Counted from the stretch's first letter, positions 12,560 through 22,480 are shown. The stretch: DNA of 64,000 bases from Saccharum officinarum (GCA_020631735.1 CM036221.1:16287381-16351380), one strand, 5' to 3'. Notes: generated from the letters alone by a model not told the origin. A program made the numbers and translations.

Positions 12560-13208
12560 CCTAGAGTCCTAGGTCAGGACGAGATTGATGCTGCAGCCCT
12601 TCTTTGCCACTGCCTCTGTCCGTGTTGCCACTGCCATATAACCGAGCCTGCGAGCCACAGATCCTGAATTGCAGCCTGCTGTGGGAACCAGCGGAGGTGC
12701 CGTCGACGTGGAGGTTCTGGGAAAGCAGGGTTCTGCCTGCAACAATGGGGCAAGACCTGCAACAATGGGGCAAGATAACGAATCGGCTGTAGAGTGAATA
12801 GATTGGCAATGGTGTAATCCGGCGACTCAATGTCATTAGCTGGCCCCGTACCCCAAACCACCAGCGAGTTTTCTAGCGGGCATTACCTTGGTCTCCTCCC
12901 ACGGTGCGGTACCAAGGCACCAGATCTGCCGATGGGGCCTGTTGGATGAGCGGGCGTGTGAGGCGGGAGTCATGGATCGGAGTAGGAGCCGAGTAGCCAG
13001 GGGAGCTATGGTGCCGTTGGGGCCTACCGCGGCGGACGCCGAGACATGGCAGCGGTAGGGGGCGGGCGAGCATCAGGAGGGCGGCGAGGAAGGGGAGGCG
13101 GAGGAAGACGAGACAAAGCTGGCAGTCCCCGGGCTGGGAGAGGATGCGAGTCAGAGTTTGCAGCGTGGAAGAGCTGGAGAAGGGGATCGTCGCGTGAGCC
13201 GCCATGGA
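12560..13208 (-). pseudogene. Captured gene fragment in the Helitron, 5' exons (unidentified)
   Basis: Read on the minus strand, a GC-rich segment contains a possible ATG at 13205 and an open stretch to a clean splice donor (AAG|GTAATG, near 12880). It is followed by an acceptor with a duplicated 20-bp tail and then further open segments ending SRPDLGL and stop at about 12561. Base composition changes sharply from AT-rich flank to GC-rich exon, as in grass genes. I do not recognise the protein. The N-terminus (MAAHATIPFSSSSTLQTLTR) is Ser/Ala/Thr/Arg-rich and could be an organelle-targeting sequence, which is a guess. Partial copies lacking exon 1 lie at 3188-3628 and 7867-8307. It is probably not functional. 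Confidence 0.5.
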
Positions 13209-13455
13209 TGTCTCCTAGCCGCTGCATCGGCGGCGGGGGCGCTTCTGAGAGTGCGGGAGGGGATCAGGGGACGGACGGGAGAGAGAGGCGAGGCCTGATG
13301 TGCCGGGGGTGTGAGGGGCGCTCTCAGCACAGGGGGCCCACCTGTCGGCGCGGTAAAACCCACCGGAGTCCGGAGGGGCATGGAGTCGCGGCTTCGCCAT
13401 GTTGGGGTCGACGGGTCCATTCCATGCTTTTTAGGTGTAGAGATATACGGAGATG

Positions 13456-13461
13456 TATAAA
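13456..13461 (+). promoter_or_regulatory. TATA box of alanine-rich gene A
   Basis: TATAAA lies about 100 bp upstream of the start codon at 13558, in sequence conserved with gene B (TATATAAA at 31873-31880). The Helitron ends at 13443, 12 bp upstream, so only the core promoter remains joined to the gene. Confidence 0.7.
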
Positions 13462-13557
13462 CAGGCCCCCGGCCGCTACCTTTCCCTTCGCATTCCTATC
13501 CCTCGCTCGCCACACCTCCACTACCACCAAGATCACAAAGACCAGCGGTCAGCGGAG

Positions 13558-14319
13558 ATGATGTACCCGAGCGACCTCATCGGAGGGCTGGACCGCCTGA
13601 GGCAGCAGGCGGCGAGAGCCGCAGCCTCCACCGTCTCGCTGGCCAAGCCAGCTGCCGGCGCCGCGGTGGCGGGGCTAGCCTCGACCGTCTCGCTGGCCAA
13701 GCCGGCGGCCGGCGCCGCGGTGTCGGGGCTGGCCTCGACCGTCTCGCTGGCCAAGCCAGCGGCCGGCGCCGCGGTGGCGGGTCTGGCCTCGACCGTTTCA
13801 CTGGCCAAGCCGGCGGCCGGCGCCGCGGTGGCGGGGCTAGCCTCGACGGTCTCGCTGGCCAAGCCGGCGGCGGGCGCCGCGGTGGCGGGTCTGGCCTCGA
13901 CCGTTTCACTGGCCAAGCCGGCGGCCGGCGCCGTGGTGGCGGGGCTAGCCTCAACGGTCTCGCTGGCCAAGCCGGCGGCGGGCGCCGCAGTGGCGGGGCT
14001 AGCCTCGACCGTCTCGCTGGCCAAGCCGGCGGCGGGCGCCGCGGTGGCGGGTCTAGGCTCGGTAACGCGTCACGCCGCGGGCATGGTCTCCACCCGCGAG
14101 GGCGCCGTGAAGACCGCGGCGGCGGTCGTCGGGGGCGCCGTCGGCGCCTACTTCCTGTGGCCCACGGCCGCCGTCGTCCCGGCCGCCGCCGCCACCATGA
14201 AGGCGCCGGGCGCCGCCGGGTTCCTCATCTCCCGCGTCGCGTTCGTCGCCAACCCCCAGCTGTACTTCCAGATCCTCCGCACCGCTGGCGCCGCCGCGGC
14301 CGCCGCGGCCTTCGCTTGA
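13558..14319 (+). CDS. Alanine-rich 18-residue-repeat protein, gene A (8 repeats)
   Basis: A single exon encodes 253 residues. I start at ATG 13558 because gene B begins with the same MMYPSDL; the upstream ATG at 13453 overlaps the TATA box. The N-terminal 22 residues include a short basic region (LDRLRQQAARA). Eight exact-length repeats of ASTVSLAKPAAGAAVAGL follow (residues 23-166). The C-terminal domain of about 87 residues has a hydrophobic stretch around 186-212 (...GGAVGAYFLWPTAAVVPAA) that could sit in a membrane, then ANPQLYFQILRTAG and a poly-Ala tail. I do not recognise a family. Eighteen residues is five alpha-helical turns, so a membrane- or lipid-associated helix is possible, but Pro and Gly in each repeat argue against one long helix. 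An intact frame and a conserved paralogue support a real gene. Confidence 0.8.
   Translation: MMYPSDLIGGLDRLRQQAARAAASTVSLAKPAAGAAVAGLASTVSLAKPAAGAAVSGLASTVSLAKPAAGAAVAGLASTVSLAKPAAGAAVAGLASTVSLAKPAAGAAVAGLASTVSLAKPAAGAVVAGLASTVSLAKPAAGAAVAGLASTVSLAKPAAGAAVAGLGSVTRHAAGMVSTREGAVKTAAAVVGGAVGAYFLWPTAAVVPAAAATMKAPGAAGFLISRVAFVANPQLYFQILRTAGAAAAAAAFA
13624..14055 (+). repeat. Coding minisatellite, 54 bp x 8
   Basis: Eight tandem 54-bp units with no indels keep the frame of gene A. Units 4-5 and 6-7 share private variants (gtttcactg in 4 and 6; acggtctcg with gcgggc in 5 and 7), so a 108-bp dimer was duplicated. Gene B has four units at 32020-32235. Confidence 0.95.
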
Positions 14320-14907
14320 GTGAAGGGTGAAGGCAGCAGGTCCCTGTAGGAGTACGTGTACGTCTACTAGTATATGTTGTGTTTTCATGCTCATGGTCAG
14401 CTCTGTAGTGCATGGATCTAGTATGTCTAGTGCTGCTACGAAAGCTACAATCTCGATCTCTACTACTAGTACTCCTACTTATATTTGCGGCGTTCAGTTG
14501 ATGGAATGCTGTGTTAGCATGATGTATCTGTGTGCTAGCTCGATCAGCTTGGCGTGATTGTGTGAATACTGAATAAGTTTAGCGCTGTTGGTACTGGTTG
14601 CTACGTACTGTACTCCTGATTCTCACTGAATGCTGGATCAGGCTTTGTTGTGTTCTATATTCGTGCCGGAAGCGGTTTGTTCTACGATTTGCTTGTTCTT
14701 ACGATAATCCATGTACAGTTTTACATATACTCCTCGAATCCGAAGTAGCGAAGCATCGCGTGTCCATCATGGCCGTCCGTCCGGCTCCAATCCGTGACGG
14801 GGGAAGAAGAACAGCACCAGCTCAGCTCGGATCTGAAGCTGGACGGTCTCGACTTGGCAGCAGCAGATTTTCGTCTGTTTTCATCTTCTCGCGGTGAGAT
14901 TCTAGAC
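14320..14907. repeat. 3' region and downstream flank of gene A, duplicated at gene B
   Basis: The 3' UTR and flank are shared with 32503-32607 plus 38685-39190. Common landmarks include 'ctagtatatgttgtg', 'cgttcag' before a short Cys-rich ORF, 'tgctggatcaggctttgttgtg' and 'ggctccaatccgtgacgg'. Short ORFs here are not conserved in frame, and I see no separate gene. The homologous flank resumes at 15395-15530 and 17859-18145 after insertions. Confidence 0.8.
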
Positions 14908-14910
14908 TGA

Positions 14911-15391
14911 GGGTGTGTTTAGATGTGTAAAAAGGTGTAAAAAGGTGTAAAAAAAGTACTGTAGCACATTTTGGCTTTATTTGGCAAATAGTGTCCAAAC
15001 GTTGACTAATTAGGTTCAAAACGTTCGTCTCGCAAAGTAGAACCAAGTTGTACAATTAGTTTTTTATTTCATCTACATTTAGTACTCCATGCATATATCG
15101 CAAGTTTGATGTGACGGGGAATCTTTTTTCTGCACAGTGTTTTTTTTTGGAACTAAACACAGCTTAGATGTTTCAAAGTTCCAAAAATTTTACAAGATTT
15201 CTCGTCACATCGAATCTTTAGACACGGAGCATTAAATATATGTAAAAAAATAACTAATTACATAGTTTGGTTATAAATCACGAGACGAATCTTTCAAACC
15301 TAATTAGCCTATAATTAAACACTAATTACCAAATAAAAACGAAAGAGTTACCGTGTTTCCAAAAATTTTACAGCCCCATCTAATCACAGCC
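14911..15391. mobile_element. Fused pair of Tourist-like MITEs flanked by one tga duplication
   Basis: MITE 1 (14911-15163) has ends gggtgtgtttagatg and ggaactaaacacagc. MITE 2 (15164-15391) starts ttagatgtttc, without its outer ggctgtg, and ends catctaatcacagcc. The pair together is bracketed by tga (14908-14910, 15392-15394). The equivalent flank at about 39195-39340 lacks both. Confidence 0.75.
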
Positions 15392-15530
15392 TGAAGACCT
15401 GAAGTGGTGTTGCCGGGTGGATGCTTGGATTGATGGCGTTGCGCCTCTCAAATCGTGGCGAGCGCCGAAAGGATGGAAGCCGCGGTGGCCCCACAACCGT
15501 AGCTTTTACTGCACCCCCCTCTCGCCTTTT

Positions 15531-17857
15531 TCCCGTGCGCCACTGGTCAGTGCCCTAATCTTCACAAATCATCCATCCTTTTCAGTAAGAATGTTCCCTA
15601 CAGCATTAGAAACCAAATTAAAAATATCTTCTCTGTCTCTGATTTGCAACCTAACACTATGCATCTTGGGCATCCTATGATTTTCAGCCATAGGGATAAA
15701 AATAAAGCATATGACTTCATCTACAATAAATACTTTGCTAAATTTGGTTCACTCAAAGCGAACAATCTTAATCATGCTGGTCGTCTGCAATACATAAAAT
15801 CTGTCCTGGCTTCTATTCCTATTTACTATATGTCTACTGTTCTTTTCTCTAAAACCTTTATTGAACGTATTAATACCATTGTTAGAAGGTTTTGGTGGAC
15901 TGGTGTGCAGGAAGAACAGGAATCTAGCCCTATTGCTTATTGCTCTTGGGACGACATCTGTAAACCCACTGAGCAAGGAGGTTTAGGCATAAGAGACCTT
16001 GAAACAGTTAACAAAAGCTTGATTATTCAATCAGCTTGGAATGTTGCTACTCGTAAAAATCCCTTCCTAGCTGATATTCTTAAGGCTAAGTATTATCCTA
16101 ATGACTCCTTCCGGACCGCTCCAAATCAGGGCTCCAGATCCATTTATTGGTCTTCTGTCTTGCAGGTTAGGCACCATCTAAGCTCCAATTCCATATACCA
16201 AATCCATGCAGGCAACTCTTCCATCTGGTCAACTCCTTGGACTCCAATTTGGAATCATATTCATGATCACCTTATCTTGCCTATTATCAACTCTCCTTTG
16301 CCTGCCAAGGTTTCTGATCTATGGATACCAGGCACTCGCACTTGGGATCTTCAACTTCTATCCACCACCTTTTCTGACCAGGCCACCCAATCCATTGCTA
16401 CCACTCAAATTGTACACAATGACCACGACGACATTCTCCGCTGGACTCCAGAGAAAAACGGCCAATGCACTACCAAAGCAGTTTACAATCACCTGGCTTC
16501 CCATCAACTCACTCAGTTGCCTACCCAACGTACCAGGAGCATCAACCATAATGTCAATCAGGTCCTACAAAAGGCCTGGAAAAGTAAAATCCTTCCTCCT
16601 CTCCTCAAGACTTTTGCCTGGAGACTCATCAGACGTGCCATAGCAACTGGCGAACGTGCTGGCAGGTATTCTACCCACATTGATCAACACTGTTCCTATT
16701 GTGGTGCTATTGAAAATGACTGCCATCTTTTCTTCAAATGTGACTTGCCTAGAGCGGTTTGGTCCAGCGCCAACCCGGCTCTCATTACTGACAACATTCC
16801 TGCCGAAGAAGATGGAGTCCAATTGACCCTACCGATTCTTATATCTCCTAACCCTACTGATGAAATCTTATGTAAAACTTTGTTCATAATGTGGTATATT
16901 TGGAAGGCGCGAAACGATAATAGGTTCCAGAGGAAAACTTGGACCTCTTTGCAGGTACATCATGCGGCAAATGCACACATGAACACCCACTTCTCTGCTC
17001 TAAGAGAACAAAATGAAAACAAAAGTGTCCAACAGCCCACACTGGCCATGCCCCGGAACATCGTCACCTCAGGTATCAATTCTTCCAATGCAGGGACTCA
17101 AAGGATACAACAACAACATGCCGATCACAGCAGGCAAGGTACTGACGATACCACCATCGACGACCAAGGTATAATGGACTCACATGCAGGGATCAATCAA
17201 GCGACACTTCAGGAGAACAGGCAATCCATTACCATGACGAATAGGTTTTTGGTCCCTTCTCCTACCTTGCTTCAAGGGTATCGATGTTACACTGACGCTT
17301 CAACCCAACCGGACCTAGCATTCTCTAATCCTAGAGATGCTGGGATCGGCATCTTCATAGTAAACACTACAATGCACCCTCCACACAACATATTCATCAA
17401 GGCAGCAATGAGGAACTCCTCATCAGTCCTGATGGCAGAAGCAGGTGCTCTTGCTCTTGTAGCTGTGCTGCTCAAACAAATCCAACTGCACCACACCACT
17501 TTATTGTCAGATAACCAACAACTGGTTCACTTTCTAAATGGAAGTGACTTTTCCCATCCACCAGATTGGAGAATGAAGCCCTATACTCAAATCATCAGCT
17601 CTACATTGCCGGGTACAACAACTGCCATCTGCAAGATTACAAGAACACAGAATCAAATGGCAGATTTGCTGGCTAGACAGGCTCTTAGAGATTTACATTC
17701 CAATCCTCATAGCTTCTCAGGTGTCTGTACTCATTCAGCACATGTACAAGAGTGTCCATTACTTATGGCACTCCAAAATGTAACCATTAACTCTGTAATG
17801 GTTCTAACAGCTAGTTGCTGTTAATGAATATAGTTTCCTTGTCAAAAAAATTTTTTT
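15531..17857 (+). mobile_element. 5'-truncated LINE (L1-type)
   Basis: It interrupts the gene A downstream flank. The paralogous flank at about 39521 reads straight through (ctctcgccttt|ctcaccgg). Open ORF2 sequence begins right at the left junction, so the 5' truncation falls inside ORF2. The 3' end has a short A-run (17844-17850). Exact target-site repeats are obscured by T-runs. Confidence 0.88.
15536..17824 (+). pseudogene. LINE ORF2 C-terminal part: RT end, zinc-binding domain, RNase H
   Basis: One open frame of about 760 codons extends from the junction (ATGQCPNLHKSSILFSKN) to TAA at 17822. It contains the last part of reverse transcriptase (HLGHPMIFSHRDKNKAYDF, GRLQYIKSVLASIP, RRFWWTG), a zf-RVT region (CSYCGAIENDCHLFFKCDLP) and a C-terminal RNase H (YTDAS, LMAEAGALALV, LLSDNQQLV, TRTQNQMADLLARQA). 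That combination is typical of plant L1 elements. The endonuclease and the catalytic YADD part of RT are missing, so it is defective although the frame is still open, which suggests a fairly recent insertion. Confidence 0.92.
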
Positions 17858-17858
17858 G

Positions 17859-18712
17859 TTTCTCACCGGCCACGGGCCCCCGCGCCACGGCGGTCAAGGA
17901 GATGATTATCAGCGCCGGCGGCTCGCGTGTCCAACCGACCGAGAACACGTCCTTGATTTCCACCGCTATTTTCGGGGGCACACGAGCCGATGGAAACCAC
18001 CGCTTCCAACAGCCAGTCGGGCCCGCCTACCTACAAAACCGCGGCGAAAAATTCGTCACAAAACGGTTTTCAATCAACTGGCGTTGAAAATGATATATCG
18101 TGCAAATGTTTTCTACAGTTGTGTAGCGTAGTATTTTTTTTCTTGCCCGTTCTCAGGCCAGTCCCAGTGAAGAGTTTTATTTCGTTGTTTTCAATATTAT
18201 CATGTCATATAGGATAAAATGAAACTCGAACGAAACACCTACAATCAACATTTCCAAGATTTCTTAAACAAAAAGTTTCCTTCTTTGCCGGCACTTATTA
18301 TAAAAGCACATTTGATTACTTGTGTTACTATTTGTATTTGGCATGGTAAAGGCCTGATAGGAATGTGAAAATTTTTCTTTGTTCTGGTGTTTTTCTATGA
18401 AATTTAACTGAATTTTGTAAAATCTCTATATAATTTCTTTGGGAATTCCTGCATTTCTAAACATGCCCTAAGTTTGAAGCTGCCAAGCAAATTGATCTCT
18501 CTCTCTCTCTCTAAGAAGCAAATTGAACTCGATAGCCTTGTTCTGGAGCATCTTGGCACGGACTCTGGAGTTTCTCATCTTCTGGTGGCCGTCAGCTTAG
18601 TTAGCTTGCTGGTAAATCGTGTTAAGCAAGGAGATTGTAAAAAAAATGCGGTCATGTACGTAGTTTAAAAAGTAAAAAAAAGCCATGCAATATAATTTTT
18701 AAAGGTACTATG
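17859..18712. repeat. Remaining downstream flank of gene A (two segments duplicated elsewhere)
   Basis: 17859-18145 matches 39521-39810 (caccggccacggcc..., ending in ttctacagt). 18245-18712 matches 28860-29285, sharing 'tttgtatttggcatggtaa', 'gaagctgccaagcaa' and 'gtaaatcgtgttaagcaag'. A short (CT)n run is at 18491-18512. I see no coding potential. Confidence 0.75.
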
Positions 18713-19905
18713 GGGGTGTATGGGGTGTTTGGGACTGCTCTGCTCCACGTTTTTAGGGGGTGTTTAGGCTAGCTGCACCGCAGTCCTCTAAACCATCCTG
18801 GAGTAGAGGATAGCGGATGGAAGGCCCGCAGCGGGTACGCTACCGAGTTACGCTATCCTCCAGTATCGTTCGCCAAATTAAGCGGGTTTCCCGTTCATCC
18901 GCTATCGGCCAGAGTGGGCCCCGCGCGCCCGCTCCCCTCGACGTCCTCGCCATCGACGCCGACCTCTGCGGCCAGCCTCGACCGTCGCGATAGGGAGCTC
19001 CGCCGGCCGCCGGTGGAGGGAGCGGGGAGGGGGCGGCCGCGTCGGGAGCTTCGCCCGGCGGGGCGCCTCCAGCCGCGCTCGCCGTGAACCGCCGCCCAGA
19101 CGGAGCAGGGAGGGGACGTGCCCGCCGCCGGGAGGTGGACGGCCGCCGAGGAGGGCGTGGGCGGAGCTCGCCACCACCGACGAGTCCGGTCGACCGCCGT
19201 CCGCGCCCGATCCGCTCGAGGGAAGAGCGGATCCACCGCCGCCGAGCTGCTTCGCCGCTGCCTCCTCCTCCTCCCACCACGCCTCGCCTCGCCCTTGCGC
19301 CCATCCACCGCCGCCGACCGCCGAGCCGCTCCGGAGAGGATCCGCCGCCCGCCGACCGCCGAGCCGCTCGCCTACCCACGCGCCGTCGGGATCCGCCTCG
19401 CCGCCGTCGGAGCCGCGCCCGCTCGCCCGCTGCTGGCTCGGCCGCCGAGGCCCGCCGCGCGCTGGTCCGCCCGGCGTCGTCCCGGCCGTGGAGGCGGCGG
19501 AGAGAGGCGAGGTGGGGAGGAGAGCGGAGAGGTGGGAGAAAGAGAGAGAATGGGAGAGAGGGAGGCGGGGTGGGTTTTTAATAAAAAAACTGACAGGTGG
19601 GTCCCACAGTAAGATAGAGGAGGATATAGAGTACGGATGGGTGCGGGAGAAAGCAGTATAGAGGAGAGAATCTTAATGACCAGACTAGAATATTCCTTTT
19701 AGAGGATGAATATAGAGGACGACGAGTGCGGACAGTCTTAGGACTGCTCCACAAACTCCAGCAGTTCCATAAAACCTAGAGTTTGTAGAGCACCTTTTTA
19801 AGTGCTCTCACAACTCCACCATTTTTCCTCGAACAGAATGCGTGAAACTAAAACTGTTTAACTAAAAAATATGGAGCCGAGCGGTCTTAAAAACCCCCCT
19901 ATATT
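18713..19905. mobile_element. MITE split by a larger nested element
   Basis: The outer ends are gggggtgtttgggactgctctgctcc, in part, and, reverse-complemented, ggggggtttttaagaccgctcggctcc, in part. They surround the 18767-19737 element. Outer boundaries are approximate. Confidence 0.55.
18767..19737. mobile_element. Expanded Harbinger-type element with about 600 bp of GC-rich cargo
   Basis: Target duplication is tta (18764-18766, 19738-19740). Termini are ggctagctgcaccgc and the reverse complement gactgtccgcactcg. The ends match the 372-bp MITE at 4546 and the 385-bp one at 40782, but about 600 bp of very GC-rich DNA (about 18900-19560) lies inside. The ORFs in it are Arg/Pro/Ala low complexity in several frames and I do not call a gene. 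It may be captured 5' exon or promoter DNA. Confidence 0.75.
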
Positions 19906-20177
19906 GGTTGGCCGCTTTGCTCACTTTTGACTCCTTCGTGTTACGAATAGAGCTTTGGATTGCCGGGAAGAAACATCAAAAGTAGAGCCACAATTGACAA
20001 TTGGACGCATAAACAGAAGCAAAATAACTATAGGCCTAGGAGTTACAGCAATCATAATACTCTGTTTGTACGAATCTTTACGGCTCACCATTCAGCCTAT
20101 TTATACAGTAGTTACCTTGATACACGGTTGACTTTTTTCCCTCACAAAGTTTCTTGTTTTTGTGCATAAGCTATCTG

Positions 20178-20522
20178 TAAGACTCCGTTTGTTTCAGCTT
20201 ATCTGAGTCTTACTTATTCCCTTCGTCCCTTTATATCTGTCGCTATTGGTGTGCGTGCCACAAGTTTGACTTGATTTATAGAAAAATACGTGCAATATTT
20301 GTATCTTCAAATAAATTTAATAAAAAAACTAGATTCAAATATCTTTCCAACGATACTAATTATGTACTATAAATATTCATATTTTTTAATACATATTTAG
20401 TTAAAGTTGTTTATCGATAAGCGTAAACAACAGATATTTAGGGACAGAGGGAGTATAAACTAAGCAGGATTTTATGATAAACCACGGTTTAGAGAATCTG
20501 CTATCTGAAAATAAGCTGGGCG
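20178..20522. mobile_element. MITE with a nested Stowaway-like MITE (20217-20453)
   Basis: The outer halves (ctccgtttgtttcagctta... and ...aaaataagctgggcg) face each other around an inner element. The inner element starts ttcccttcgtccc and ends gggacagagggag, with TA on both sides (20215-20216, 20454-20455). The inner one is Stowaway-like with good confidence; the outer one is tentative. Confidence 0.6.
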
Positions 20523-21596
20523 TTTTGGCTGTCCCAATTATTTTCATGGACATTTTGCACTAGGAACCCTGCACATTTCTCAAACTACGTAGCACTGTTA
20601 TTAATGTTCCTTTGAGTCTATAGCCTTGCACTGGACCCAAATAAGAGTTCCTATTTACATCCTAGTCCTTCTTCAAAATCGACGTAGTAGCTCGGAGATC
20701 CAGCGGCAGCCTCTAGAGAACCGACCACCGATGGAGGGAGGGATCTGGCGGTGAGGGAGAGAGTCGGTCGTCGAGGCCATCAGCCGGAGGCCAGATCCGA
20801 CAGGGACATGCTCGCCGCCAACATATCTAGTCCAGGGTAGGTGGGGGTCGGGTTTGACGGAGGCGCTAACGGTGGAGAGAGGCGGCAGCGGGGACGGAGC
20901 AGTGGAGGACAAGGTGCGCACGGGAGGAGGGGCGAGCTCACCTGCGCATGGGTGGAGGGAGGGGGAGGCACCAAATCCCAAGCCTTGGCTCACATTTTGG
21001 TCACTATTGCGGGCGATCTGCGAACGCGAACACGCGATCGCGTTCGGGAGGCAGTCGCGACCCGTTCGGCGGGATTATTCTACTTCTCCTAGTCGCAACG
21101 CGCGGAAACAAACGGGCCCTAAGCTTACGGGTCACTTCTCTTCTCTTCTCTCTCTCATTTTCTCTTTCCTTTATCTTAGCATTTAACCCACCTACATACT
21201 ATTATTATACTTGCTCTTAATACACCTTCTAAGATACTCCATGCGCCTATCCCAACCCCACACACGCAAAACATATCTCTAAGATATTTGTGTTGGTTAA
21301 ACCTTTTAAATTTAACTGATTTTGTCAAAATAATAGCAATATATCTCTAAACAAATTGTTTATTATAAAAATATATTCAAACAATTAATCTTACAATACA
21401 TTATTTAATCAAAGTTGATAATTTAACTCCTTAGAAAATAAGAATTGTATCTTTTACGGGACGGAGAGAGCAGTGCACTCGTATGCGAACCAGAATTACA
21501 CTATCTTTGTATGAATACCGTCGTCTTTAGTTTGCCCTTGGTTCATTATCTTAGCGCACAATTAATCAAGCAAGACTATTGAAGAGCAACTCTAAA
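20523..21596. other. Intergenic DNA, no convincing gene
   Basis: A GC-rich stretch (20690-21110) gives overlapping Arg/Gly/Pro-rich ORFs on both strands with no recognisable domain. About 21290-21470 is AT-rich and ends gggacggagagag, like a decayed Stowaway end. Nothing else is supported. Confidence 0.4.
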
Positions 21597-21957
21597 AGAG
21601 CTCTGAGGCGCCGGACGCCGCCAGGTTCCTCATCTCCCGCGCCGCGTTCGTCGCCAACCCGCAGCTCTACTTCTAGATCCTCCGCACCGCCGGCGCCGCC
21701 GCGGCTGCCGCGGCCTTCGCCGTGTAGTGGATGACAGGAAGGATGAGTGAAGGCAGCCCTCCCTGTTATGCGTCTATATACTAGTATATGTTGTGATTTC
21801 GTGATCATGGTCGGTCAGCTCTGTAGAGTGTAGTGCATGCATCTATGTATGCATGTGTCTACTGCTGCTACGAATCTACAAATCTCTAGTAGTAGCACTT
21901 GTTTGAGCGTTCAGGTGATGGGTCGGCCTGATGCTTCGACAAGTGCGAAGCAGCTTT
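21597..21957 (+). pseudogene. 3' fragment of the alanine-rich gene (copy C)
   Basis: Sequence from about 21601 to 21727 matches the last 40 codons of genes A and B (GFLISRAAFVANPQLYF region), followed by the conserved 3' UTR to about 21955. The Gln codon of LYFQILR is TAG here, and the repeats and N-terminus are absent. At about 21830 it reads gagtgtagtgcatg without interruption, which is the empty site for the CACTA element at 32608-38681. Confidence 0.88.
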
Positions 21958-21966
21958 GCCTTTGCT

Positions 21967-22480
21967 CACCCTGGGCGTTCGGGTTACCCAAATTTTTTGG
22001 GTCGGGTAGTTCGGGTAATAAGAAATTCGGGTATTGAAAAACGTTACCCGATTTCAGTCCCGAAATACCACTACCCGAAATTTCGGGTACCCGATAATTC
22101 GGGTTCGGGTTCGGGTATTCCTGAACTATCCGATATTCAGAAAAAACGGCATATGTCGGGGGCTCTGTCGCGTTTGGTAGGGTTCAGATGGGGGCGTAGG
22201 GGGATTTGGTGAGTGGGATCGTGGTGATCTGTGGGCCGCTGCCGCTCGCCCGCTCGGTCTCAGCTAGAGCCTGGAGTTGGTTGCATTGCTGGGTTGTGTG
22301 CCTGTGTGAGCTCCTGTGTAGGTGATGGGCTTTGAAAAGATCGGGTAAACCAAACTAATTTCGGGTATCTGGAATCACTATCCGAAATAGCAATTGGGTA
22401 ATTCGGGTCTGGGTAGTTCGGATTTGGGTTCGGATAGTTCGGGTTCAAATATTGGATAGCGGGTAATTTGCCCAGGGTGA
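21967..22480. mobile_element. Small TIR element built of cgggta-type repeats
   Basis: Ends are caccctgggc and gcccagggtg(a). The nine-base direct repeat gcctttgct flanks it (21958-21966, 22481-22489). The interior is largely variants of 'ttcgggta' on one side and its complement on the other. The length of the direct repeat fits a MULE (9 bp), or a hAT (8 bp) with one chance base; the class is unresolved. Confidence 0.75.

Larger units (their letters stand above)
2972..12999. repeat. Tandem array of a 4679-bp unit (2 units plus a partial)
   Basis: Three stretches begin with the same sequence at 2972, 7651 and 12099. The spacing is 4679 and then 4448 bp, and the difference is fully explained by one 247-bp MITE insertion and one 16-bp indel. 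Placing breakpoints where copies diverge gives unit 0 (2972-3627, partial), unit I (3628-8306) and unit II (8307-12999). Units I and II differ at only a few bases I could spot (for example one substitution each at 8226 and 8334 relative to unit I). Each unit joins host flank (3628-4951 or 8307-9630) to the inner 3.3 kb of a Helitron. Confidence 0.95.
9631..13443 (-). mobile_element. Non-autonomous Helitron carrying a captured gene fragment
   Basis: On the minus strand the element starts TCTCTACACC at 13443, close to the known grass Helitron 5' consensus that begins TCTMTAYTA. It ends at 9631 with a GC hairpin CCCGTTGCAACGCACGGG and, nine bases on, CTAG, which is the CTRR 3' end. The flanks are A (9630) and T (13444), the expected A|T target. 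The related locus at 31862/31863 is the uninterrupted site, reading ...tagta|tatacgg. There is no target duplication and no Rep/helicase gene. The interior includes exon-like pieces in the sense orientation, as is usual for Helitron gene capture. Terminal rules are established knowledge; the boundaries are read directly. Confidence 0.88.

Noticed and set aside
13533..14024. Antisense ORFs across the alanine-rich repeats (163 and 125 aa)
   Set aside because: Shadow frames of a GC-rich 54-bp repeat; they are not supported by their own promoter, and the plus frame has the conserved start, C-terminus and paralogue.
15417..15680. 87-aa ORF spanning the LINE junction
   Set aside because: It is a chance fusion of host flank and LINE sequence in a different frame from ORF2.
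18840..19612. Several 90-180 aa Arg/Pro/Ala ORFs on both strands
   Set aside because: Low-complexity translation of GC-rich cargo inside a MITE-type element; no domain and all frames equally open.
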